This document shows positions 12,735 to 18,106 of a DNA stretch of 18,106 nucleotides, one piece after another. Source of the stretch: AC-37 sp036382905 (GTDB lineage Bacteria; Actinomycetota; Thermoleophilia; Solirubrobacterales; Thermoleophilaceae); the NCBI GenBank assembly GCA_036382905.1, contig DASVPL010000040.1, positions 1 through 18,106 on the forward strand. Reading direction: 5' to 3'. A program made the position numbers and the translations under genes. A model generated the notes under the pieces. It worked only from the letters and a program-made list of their open reading frames with translations. It was not told where the DNA came from and did not search any database. Within the stretch, counting starts at the first letter, position 1. Each line of letters starts with the position of its first letter.

Positions 12735-13361
12735 TTAATCGATGAGGGCGCGGCGGAGGGCGATGGCCACCGCGTGCGTGCGGCTGTCCGCCTGAAGCTT
12801 CGCGATCACGCGCTTGGTGTCGGACTTCACGGTCTCGACCGAGAGTCCGATCCGGCGCGCGACCTCCTCCGTGTGGAGCCCCTCCGCGAGTAGCTGGAGG
12901 ATCTCCCGCTCGCGCTCGCTGAGCGCCTGCGCCGCGGTGCCCGCGTCGCTGATCAGCAGGGCCGGCGACAGCGACGGGTCCACGAACGGCTTGCCGGAAG
13001 CGACCGTGCGTATCGCGCGCACGAGGTCCTCCGGCGGCGAGCCCTTCATCACGTATCCACGCGCGCCCGCGGCGAGGGCGTCGGAGAGGAGCCGCTTGTC
13101 GCCGTACGCCGAGAACATCACGAACTGCGTGTTCGGCGACGCCGCCTGGATGCGCTTGACCGCCGAGACCCCGTCGATGCCGGGGAGCCGGACGTCCATC
13201 AGAACGACCTGGGGCTGGAGCTGGGCGACGGCGTCGATCGCTTCCTCGCCCGTCTGGACCACTCCGACCAGCTCGAGGTCGTCGATGTCGCCGAAGAGAA
13301 GCTGGAGGCCCTGCTGGACGACGGAGTGGTCGTCGACCACGAGGCACTTGGTGTTGGCCAT
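12735..13361 (-). CDS. NarL/FixJ-type response regulator
   Basis: The 208-aa product has a receiver domain at about residues 1-120: acidic Asp10-Asp11, phosphoacceptor Asp56 (LMDVRLPG), Ser84 and Lys106 (VMKGSPP). A LuxR-type DNA-binding domain lies at about 145-208 (LSEREREILQLLAEGLHTEEVARRIGLSVETVKSDTKRVIAKL). In the usual wing motif 'VKtHv' the residues are VKSDT. It is a phosphorylation-dependent transcription factor, but no histidine kinase is in the window, so it is an orphan here. I chose ATG 13361 for the canonical start MANTKCLVVDDH; ATG 13373 (212 aa) is equally near weak purine stretches. It is divergent from the universal stress protein and followed at 9 bases by a membrane micropeptide, with which it probably forms an operon. 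Confidence 0.92.
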   Translation of the reverse strand: MANTKCLVVDDHSVVQQGLQLLFGDIDDLELVGVVQTGEEAIDAVAQLQPQVVLMDVRLPGIDGVSAVKRIQAASPNTQFVMFSAYGDKRLLSDALAAGARGYVMKGSPPEDLVRAIRTVASGKPFVDPSLSPALLISDAGTAAQALSEREREILQLLAEGLHTEEVARRIGLSVETVKSDTKRVIAKLQADSRTHAVAIALRRALID

Positions 13362-13427
13362 CTGGCCAACCATCCTAGCTTTCCGGCCGCCAGTCAAGAG
13401 CCGCACGGCGCGCGTGGGCCACGCAGC

Positions 13428-13472
13428 GGCCCCCTCCGGGCCATATGATCCGCCGCGTTAAGGCCCGGCCTT
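13428..13472 (+). promoter_or_regulatory. Candidate promoter with two dyads for the universal stress protein gene
   Basis: TATGAT (13444-13449) is a good -10; no clear -35 is seen 17 bases upstream, so an activator may be needed. Two dyads bracket it: GGCCC-N5-GGGCC (13428-13442) directly upstream and AAGGCC-C-GGCCTT (13460-13472) just past the expected start. They could bind the divergently encoded response regulator, which is inference. The ribosome-binding site GAGAGGAGG follows. Confidence 0.4.
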
Positions 13473-13484
13473 GAGAGGAGGCAG

Positions 13485-13928
13485 ATGTTCGGCTCGATCG
13501 TGGTGGGAACTGACGGATCCGAGACCGCCAACGAGGCGGTGCGGCAGGCGACCGACCTTGCGAAGGCGGTCGGCGCGCGCGTGAACCTGGTGAGTGCGTT
13601 CGAGCCCGTGGGGAACCAGCGGCTGCGCGAGGAGCGTCAGCAGGTTCCCGAGGACATGCAGTGGATGGTCAACGCGCGCGAGGACGTCGAGGCGACGCTC
13701 AAGACCGCGGCCGAGTCGATCGAGGAGGCGGGCGTCGAGGTCGAGACGTTCGCGCGCCAGGGCGATCCCGCCGACGCGATCCTCGACGTGGCCGAGGAGA
13801 ACAACGCCGACCTCATCATCGTCGGCAACAAGGGCATGAGCGGCGCCAAGCGGTTCCTGCTCGGGAGCGTTCCGAACAAGGTCTCCCATCACGCTCCGTG
13901 CAGCGTGATGATCATCCGTACGACCTAG
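13485..13928 (+). CDS. Universal stress protein (UspA family)
   Basis: A single-domain 147-aa Usp protein. The start MFGSIVVGTDGSETA supplies the conserved Asp10 after beta-1, and the ATP-binding signature G-x2-G-x9-G-S is intact (Gly114, Gly117, Gly127, Ser128) before the closing beta strand CSVMII. It therefore belongs to the nucleotide-binding Usp class. These cytoplasmic proteins help cells survive starvation, hypoxia or oxidative stress, by poorly defined means. ATG 13485 has a strong site (GAGAGGAGG). It is divergent from the response regulator, and its stop is 4 bases from the stop of the convergent subtilase. Confidence 0.95.
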   Translation: MFGSIVVGTDGSETANEAVRQATDLAKAVGARVNLVSAFEPVGNQRLREERQQVPEDMQWMVNAREDVEATLKTAAESIEEAGVEVETFARQGDPADAILDVAEENNADLIIVGNKGMSGAKRFLLGSVPNKVSHHAPCSVMIIRTT

Positions 13929-13932
13929 CGCG

Positions 13933-15276
13933 CTAGGGCGCGACGGCGGCCGCGGCGTCCAGCAGGCCGTGGCCGTAGCGCAGGTCGTAGCCGGGCGCGC
14001 CCAGGTCGCGAGCGGTCTGCTGTAGGCGCTGCTGCACCGCAGTGGGCGTCGGCTTCAGGCCGCGGGCGCGCATCGTGGCCACCACGAGCGCGGCCGCCGC
14101 GGTCACGTGCGGCGCGGCCTCGGAGGTGCCCTCGAAGCCGACGAGCTGGAACTTCGACGGGCTGCCCCAGATCGTCTGCTGGTAGATGAGACGTGCGCGG
14201 CGGGTGCTGTCGCAGTGGTCGCGGTCCCACTGGCTGTCGTCGGGCGCGGCGTCCTGGCCGCCGCCCGGCGCCACGATGTCGAGCCCCGATCCCTCGTTCG
14301 AGTACTCGGCCAGGCAGCCGCCGACCGTGGTGCCCCCGACGGCGATCGCGTGGCTGTAGCGACCGGGGTAGGACACGCGCTGCTCGCCGCCGTTGCCCGA
14401 CACGCCGATCAGGACGGCGCCCCGCCTACTGGCGTAGCGCATCGCCTCGATCACCTCCGGGATCTCGCCGGCGGTCTGGTCGGCGGTGAACTCCACGCTC
14501 ATGTTGATCACGTCGGCGCCGTTGCGAGCGGCGTAGCGCAGCGCGCGCACGAGGTCGCTGCCGTCGCCATCGCCGTTCTCGTCGAGCACGCGCAGCGGCA
14601 TGATCTTGACCCCGTAGGCGAGGCCGGTCACGCCGAGCTTGTTGTTGGTGGTCTGCGCGATCGTGCCGGTCACGTGCGTGCCGTGGCCGTCCTCGTCGAG
14701 CGGCGAGCGGTCCTCGTCGATGAAGTCGTACGGCGAGACCCAGCGCTTCTTGTACAGATCGGGCGCGCGGCGGAAGCGCCCGAGGTTCTTGTAGGCCACG
14801 CCCGAGTCGATCACGGCGACGACCGCCCCGCGGCCGCCGGGCGCGCTCGTCGCGCGCGTCTGGGCCCAGGCCTGGGGGGCGTTCACGCCGAACTCGCCGG
14901 CGAAGTTCCACTGGAGATCGGCCCAGTTGCCGGGGCCGCCGCGGCCCGGGTCGTTGGGGATGAACGTCGGCTGGGCCTGCGCGGCGCTGATGCGATAGTC
15001 GGGCACCGCGTACTCGACGCCGGGCTCGTCCTCGAGCTCGCGCGCGGTGGCGGCCACGGACTCCCCGTCCTCGATCCGGAGGATGCGAGCGCCGCCCGGC
15101 AGCGCGTCGTCGAAGCCGGTGCCGGTGGCCCGCTGCACGTCGGCGCGCTCGGCCCGCGAGGCGTCCTTCTCGTAGCGCACGACCACGCGCTCGCCCGCAT
15201 ATGGCGCGGCGACCGCGGCTGGGGCCAGCAGCATGAGGCCGGCCACCGCGGCCGGTAGGAGATGGGCAATTCGCAT
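13933..15276 (-). CDS. Secreted subtilisin-like serine protease (S8 family)
   Basis: The 447-aa product has a signal peptide (hydrophobic run at residues 6-23, cleavage near AAVAA|P), an inhibitor-I9-like propeptide at about 28-95, and a subtilase catalytic domain from about 125 to the C-terminus. The triad is complete: Asp157 (VIDSGV), His198 (DGHGTHV) and Ser385 (GTSEAAPHV), with the oxyanion Asn295 (SGNGG). The usual Met after the catalytic Ser (GTSMA) is Glu386, a tolerated but less common change. Two cysteines (Cys321 and Cys355) could form a disulfide outside the cell. There is no C-terminal anchor or repeat domain, so it should be released. The start is ATG 15276, directly before MRIAHLLPAA. 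It is divergent from the epimerase gene. Confidence 0.94.
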   Translation of the reverse strand: MRIAHLLPAAVAGLMLLAPAAVAAPYAGERVVVRYEKDASRAERADVQRATGTGFDDALPGGARILRIEDGESVAATARELEDEPGVEYAVPDYRISAAQAQPTFIPNDPGRGGPGNWADLQWNFAGEFGVNAPQAWAQTRATSAPGGRGAVVAVIDSGVAYKNLGRFRRAPDLYKKRWVSPYDFIDEDRSPLDEDGHGTHVTGTIAQTTNNKLGVTGLAYGVKIMPLRVLDENGDGDGSDLVRALRYAARNGADVINMSVEFTADQTAGEIPEVIEAMRYASRRGAVLIGVSGNGGEQRVSYPGRYSHAIAVGGTTVGGCLAEYSNEGSGLDIVAPGGGQDAAPDDSQWDRDHCDSTRRARLIYQQTIWGSPSKFQLVGFEGTSEAAPHVTAAAALVVATMRARGLKPTPTAVQQRLQQTARDLGAPGYDLRYGHGLLDAAAAVAP

Positions 15277-15338
15277 TGGGCTACGGTGCTCGAGCGAGTG
15301 TACGCCGGAGGGAACAGCCGAAATAGCAGGAAGTTGCA

Positions 15339-16451
15339 GTGGCGTTAGTCCTCGTCACGGGCGCCACGGGGTTCGTCGGCGGACATGTTGCGCGCCTGCT
15401 CGCGGAGCGCGGCGACCAGGTTCGCGTGACCTTCCGGGACCCGGCGCGCCTCGACCGGCTCGCGGGGCTCGAGGTCGAGACGGTGCGGGCGGACGTGCTC
15501 GACCGAGCGTCGATGCGCAGGGCGATGCGTGGCTGTGACCTGGTGTTCCACACGGCGGGGTTCGTCGGGTCGCGCCCGCTCGACCGGCTCTGGCAGGTGA
15601 ACGCCCTGGCTCCGCGGATCGTGGTGGAGGCGGCCGCCGCCGAGGGGGTGGGGCGCGTGGTGCACACGTCGACAGTCGCGGCGATTGGCACGGCCGCTCA
15701 CGGCGAGGCCGCCGACGAGTCCCACGTCTACCGCGGTGGCGAGTTCGGGCTGGCGTACGGCGACTCGAAGCACGAGGGGGAGCTCGAGGCGCTGGCGACC
15801 GGTGCGCGGCACGGGGTCGAGGTGGTCGTGGTGAACCCGTCGTACGTGCTCGGGGTGCCGGTGGACCCGACGCAGGCGGGGGAGACCTCCACGCGCGTGA
15901 TCGGCAACTTCCTCGCCGGCCGGTTGCCCGCGGTCGTGGACGCGGCAACGAACATCGTCGACGTCGAGGACGTGGCGGCCGGGCACCTGCTCGCGGCCGA
16001 GTCCGGCGTGCCGGGCGAGCGCTACATCCTGGGCGGCTACAACCTGACGTGGGTGGAGCTGATCGACCGCCTGGCCGTCGAGTCCGGGGTCGAGCGCCCG
16101 CTCGTGGTGCTCCCGCGCGAGGTCGGCGCACTGGCGCGAGTGCAGGCGGAGCTCGGCGGGCGCTGGCCGGTCGCGCCGGAGGCGTTCGCGCTGATGGCGC
16201 AGAACTGGCGCTACTCCTCGCGCAAGGCCAAGCGCGAGCTGCGCTACAGGACGCGTTCGCTCGAGACGACGATCGCGCGGACCGTGGAGTGGTACGAGGA
16301 GCTGCACTCCCGCGGCGTGCTCGAGCGGCGCGGCGCCTCCGCGCTGTCGCTCGGAGCGGCAGGGATGAGGCTGGCGGACCGGGCTGGGTTGGTGGCCGCG
16401 GCCCGCGCGGCGGAGCGCTACGTGGGGCGGCGCCTCGTGACCGGCGCGTGA
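15339..16451 (+). CDS. Extended SDR: NAD-dependent epimerase/dehydratase-like (dihydroflavonol-reductase/HpnA type)
   Basis: The 370-aa product has an N-terminal Rossmann motif GATGFVGG (8-15) and the SDR catalytic residues Ser111 and Tyr140-x3-Lys144 (YGDSK). The downstream segment VNPSYVLGVPVDPTQAGETS and the substrate-domain sequence resemble dihydroflavonol-4-reductase-like proteins and the hopanoid-associated sugar epimerase HpnA. No hopanoid genes are nearby, so the substrate (sugar nucleotide, sterol-like or phenolic) remains open. The last 40 or so residues extend past the usual fold. The start is GTG 15339 with AGGAAG 7 bases upstream. It overlaps tadA in a GTGA arrangement, so the two are co-translated although no functional link is evident. 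Confidence 0.88.
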   Translation: MALVLVTGATGFVGGHVARLLAERGDQVRVTFRDPARLDRLAGLEVETVRADVLDRASMRRAMRGCDLVFHTAGFVGSRPLDRLWQVNALAPRIVVEAAAAEGVGRVVHTSTVAAIGTAAHGEAADESHVYRGGEFGLAYGDSKHEGELEALATGARHGVEVVVVNPSYVLGVPVDPTQAGETSTRVIGNFLAGRLPAVVDAATNIVDVEDVAAGHLLAAESGVPGERYILGGYNLTWVELIDRLAVESGVERPLVVLPREVGALARVQAELGGRWPVAPEAFALMAQNWRYSSRKAKRELRYRTRSLETTIARTVEWYEELHSRGVLERRGASALSLGAAGMRLADRAGLVAAARAAERYVGRRLVTGA

Positions 16452-16915
16452 CCCGCGCGCCCTTCTTCCCCCGCGACGAGTACTTCATGCGGCTCGCGCT
16501 GCGCGAGGCCGAGCGCGCCGCCGAGCACGACGACGTGCCGATCGGCTGCGTGATCGCTCACGAGGGCGAGGTGCTCGCCGCGGCGGGCAACGAGCGCGAG
16601 CTACGCGACGACCCGACCGCCCACGCGGAGGTGCTCGCCCTGCGGGAGGCCGGCCGCGCGCTCGGGACCTGGCGGCTGAGCGGCACGGCGATGTACGTGA
16701 CGCTCGAGCCGTGCGCGATGTGCGCGGGCGCGATCGTGCTCGGCCGCGTGCCGCGCGTCGTCTACGGGACGCCCGACCCGAAGGCCGGCGCCGCCGGCAG
16801 CGTGTTCGACGTGCTCGCCGAGCCGCGGCTGAACCACCGGCCGCAGGTGGCCGGCGGCCTGCTGGCCGAGGAGTCGGCCGACCTGCTGCGCAGCTTCTTC
16901 GCGCTGCGGCGCTAG
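16448..16915 (+). CDS. tadA: tRNA-specific adenosine deaminase TadA
   Basis: The 155-aa product is a cytidine/deoxycytidylate-deaminase-fold enzyme that converts the wobble A34 of tRNA-Arg(ACG) to inosine. The zinc site is complete: His59 and the proton-shuttling Glu61 in TAHAEV, and Cys89/Cys92 in EPCAMCAGA. The N-terminal DVPIGCVIAHEGEVLAAAGNERE and the late segment YGTPDPKAGAAGSVFD are typical of TadA rather than of guanine or cytosine deaminases. The start is GTG 16448, overlapping the epimerase stop by 4 bases; an in-frame ATG at 16487 would cut into the first helix. A perfect 18-bp palindrome lies 23 bases after the stop, and a tRNA gene follows. Confidence 0.93.
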   Translation: MTRAPFFPRDEYFMRLALREAERAAEHDDVPIGCVIAHEGEVLAAAGNERELRDDPTAHAEVLALREAGRALGTWRLSGTAMYVTLEPCAMCAGAIVLGRVPRVVYGTPDPKAGAAGSVFDVLAEPRLNHRPQVAGGLLAEESADLLRSFFALRR

Positions 16916-16938
16916 TGCTCGATCACGCGCGCGCGACG

Positions 16939-16956
16939 AGCCACGCGCGCGTGGCT
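16939..16956. terminator. 18-bp perfect palindrome after tadA
   Basis: AGCCACGCG followed directly by CGCGTGGCT forms a self-complementary 18-mer, which as RNA gives a 7-bp stem with a CGCG loop. It lies 23 bases after the tadA stop and 43 bases before the tRNA. It is probably a terminator without a T-run; an operator for the tRNA promoter is possible. Confidence 0.45.
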
Positions 16957-16999
16957 AACCTTCCGCCGTCCCGGCCGCGACGTGCGGCGGGCACCTTAC

Positions 17000-17088
17000 G
17001 GAGGGGTGCCGGAGTGGTTGAACGGGGCGGTCTCGAAAACCGTTAACGGCGGTTTCGTCGTTCGAGGGTTCGAATCCCTCCCCCTCCG
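17000..17088 (+). tRNA. tRNA-Ser (anticodon CGA)
   Basis: A full class II tRNA. The acceptor stem is GGAGGGG (17000-17006) with CCCCTCC (17081-17087) and discriminator G17088. The D-arm region is TGCCGGAGTGGTTGAACGG. The anticodon loop CTCGAAA (17032-17038) sits on a stem with one G-U pair, anticodon CGA at 17034-17036, reading UCG. The long variable arm AACGGCG-GTTT-CGTCGTT (17045-17062) marks serine. The T arm is GAGGG-TTCGAAT-CCCTC (17064-17080). No CCA is encoded, so it is added after transcription. UCG is a major serine codon in high-GC genomes. Confidence 0.97.
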
Positions 17089-17175
17089 CTGAAGCAGGCG
17101 AGTATGGGCTCGTTTGAACCTGGGCTCGAGAGTTCTCACCGCATGGGAACGAGACGCGGTATTGCGGGTCCACGT

Positions 17176-17645
17176 TCATCGTTCATCTGCCCCACGGCAG
17201 CCCATCGCGCAGACCGCGGGGACCGGGCGCAGGTCCTCGACCAGCACCCCGTCGACGGAGAATCCGCCCTTGCGTAGCCGGTCGGCCAGCTCGTTCCCGA
17301 GGTCCCGGGCTCGCTCCGGCGCCGAGTGGCGCGCGTCCCAGAAGAGGTAGACAGCCCCGTCCCGGGCGAGGTGCTCGCGGAGGGTTGCGAGCGCCGCCTC
17401 CGGCTGCAGCCAGAACGGCGCGACGTTGAAGGCGAAGACCTTGTCGAAGCGCCGATCGCCGAGATGCGCGTCCTCAAGCGCAATGGCCTCGAACAGAGCC
17501 CTGCCCGCATCGACGTGCTCGCGGTTCCTCCGCGTGGCCGTCTCGATCATCTGGGCGAGCGGTCGATCGCGGTGATCGTTCCCGTCGTCAGCCTCTCGCA
17601 GACCAGGGAAACCGCGACGCCGTGGCCGCAGCCGACCTCGAAGAC
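17176..17645 (-). pseudogene. Frameshifted, 5'-truncated class I SAM-dependent methyltransferase
   Basis: Reading leftward from 17645, the first frame gives the SAM-binding motif VFEVGCGHGVAV and continues to AIDRSP, then hits TGA. The second frame resumes at ATG 17550 with MIETATRRNREHVDAGRA and runs to the stop at 17176 (FDKVFAFNVAPFWLQPE, then a GAVYLFWDARH strand and GFSVDGVLVEDL). The expected run is ...DRSP(K)MIETA, so one base is missing at 17551-17552: the distance from 17645 to 17550 is 95, not 96. Upstream of the VFEVGCG motif the frame reaches TAA with no start codon, and the normal 30-40 residue N-terminus is missing. The gene is therefore broken twice. The C-terminal 124 residues could still be translated but would lack the SAM site. 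Confidence 0.8.
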
Positions 17646-17722
17646 CGATCTACTCGATGAGCGTCTCGGTGGACGGCTTTATCGCCGGCCGTGAGGGGCG
17701 CGTTCGGGTGGACGACCCCTAG
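17642..17722 (+). pseudogene. N-terminal fragment of a dihydrofolate-reductase/RibD-C family gene
   Basis: The plus strand reads IYSMSVSVDGFIAGREG, the hallmark opening of the RibD C-terminal/dihydrofolate-reductase-like family (usual form IYSMSVSLDGFIAGPDG), with ATG at 17657. It ends 21 codons later at TAG 17720. The usual protein is about 180-200 aa, so only the first strand and loop remain. A short downstream stretch (after 17722) reads RRVIYERW, faintly like the later GRRxYE motif of the same family, which suggests an internal deletion. It abuts the broken methyltransferase on the opposite strand at about 17645. Confidence 0.6.
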
Positions 17723-17770
17723 CGACGCGTTATCTACGAGCGCTGGACCTCCTCGGCTTAGACGCCGGGG

Positions 17771-18106
17771 TCATGTACTGGGGCGGGTCTCTCCTTTGTC
17801 TGAAGGGCCGAACAGCTCGCTCGAGAGCTGGGCTGCGGTCGGCGCGGGCATGACGCGCGGCGAGGCGGCACCGGGAACGAGCACCGCCACGACGCTTGCG
17901 TCCGTCCGCCAGAGCACGAGCGTCGCGCCGGGTGCCGCGGCGCGCAGCCGCGCGCCGAGGTCCGGAGTACTGCTCGGGCCGTCGCCGACCACGACCGCAT
18001 CCGGGCTGCTTTCGGCGGCCCGGCTCACCAGCGCGGTCGGGTTGGGGAGGGTGTCGTCGAGGACGTCCACGCCCGCGTCCCTGAGCGCCCGCGCGATGTG
18101 AAGCTG
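17771..18106 (-). CDS. Unrecognised protein, C-terminal 111 residues (5' end beyond right edge)
   Basis: The frame is open from the window edge to TGA at 17771. The visible part begins QLHIARALRDAGVDVLDDTL and alternates hydrophobic strands and helices: AGVDVLDD, then PDAVVVGDG, then GATLVLWRTD, then VVAVLVPG. That pattern resembles a receiver-like (CheY-type) or Rossmann-like three-layer fold, but no phosphoacceptor Asp in a D-x-x-x-P setting can be identified. The last 25 residues are polar and probably disordered (SSELFGPSDKGETRPST). A GTG at 18070 could start a 99-aa version, but the sequence before it reads as protein (ARALRDAG), so a longer gene is more likely. I assign no function. Confidence 0.6.
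   Translation of the reverse strand, partial: QLHIARALRDAGVDVLDDTLPNPTALVSRAAESSPDAVVVGDGPSSTPDLGARLRAAAPGATLVLWRTDASVVAVLVPGAASPRVMPAPTAAQLSSELFGPSDKGETRPST

Noticed and set aside
15345..16307. Minus-strand 320-aa frame
   Set aside because: It is antisense to the epimerase gene, with no recognisable motif or start context.
17064..17088. Attachment site (attB/attL) at the 3' end of tRNA-Ser
   Set aside because: No second copy of the tRNA 3' end and no integrase gene is in the window, so integration remains only a possibility.
16955..17179. 74-aa frame on the minus strand (contains EGEGFEPSNDETAVNGFRDR)
   Set aside because: It is the antisense translation of tRNA-Ser. This peptide string is a known annotation artefact over serine tRNA genes.

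Overview
The window looks like chromosomal DNA from a high-GC Gram-positive actinobacterium. Very high GC, GTG starts, frequent 4-base GTGA gene overlaps, an actinobacterial-type exonuclease/UvrC-like fusion and a SigB/SigF-type sigma factor all point that way. The mix with CsbD and many secreted or oxidoreductase genes would fit Thermoleophilia/Solirubrobacterales, but that placement is an inference from style, not from a marker gene. No insertion sequence, CRISPR array, prophage or origin is visible.

Layout. Left edge (1-1526): the N-terminal 216 residues of a haloalkane-dehalogenase-like alpha/beta hydrolase (minus), divergent from a secreted class A beta-lactamase-like serine hydrolase (plus). 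1480-9220 is the most coherent block. A minus-strand operon of four tightly packed genes (TetR regulator, PYROXD2/CrtI-like FAD oxidoreductase, exported neutral ceramidase, luciferase-like flavin monooxygenase) is divergent from a translationally coupled Baeyer-Villiger monooxygenase plus short-chain dehydrogenase. The gap between the two arms holds three abutting copies of a 15-bp dyad, GTTAC-N6-GTAAC, which I interpret as a triple TetR operator controlling both arms. Together the genes suggest an oxidative lipid or ketone catabolism module.

9249-13928 is a stress and DNA-maintenance block: a SigB/SigF-family sigma factor with a candidate self-recognised promoter, a 76-aa membrane protein, a DnaQ-type exonuclease/GIY-YIG (UvrC-like) fusion, a CsbD-family protein with a second SigB-like promoter, an 87-nt nested inverted-repeat structure, a 27-aa transmembrane micropeptide just downstream of a NarL-type response regulator, and a divergent universal stress protein. 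13933-17088 carries a secreted subtilase (minus), an extended SDR epimerase/reductase overlapping tadA (plus), and a tRNA-Ser(CGA).

17089-17770 is a decayed zone. It contains a frameshifted, 5'-truncated SAM methyltransferase (minus) abutting the N-terminal fragment of a dihydrofolate-reductase/RibD-family gene (plus), evidence of a recombination or deletion junction just downstream of the tRNA. The right edge holds the C-terminal part of an unrecognised alpha/beta protein (minus).

The strongest candidates for something undescribed are the triple operator with its six-gene regulon, the nested RNA-like structure at 12540-12626, and the micropeptide linked to the response regulator. All functional statements come from reading motifs; no database search was run.
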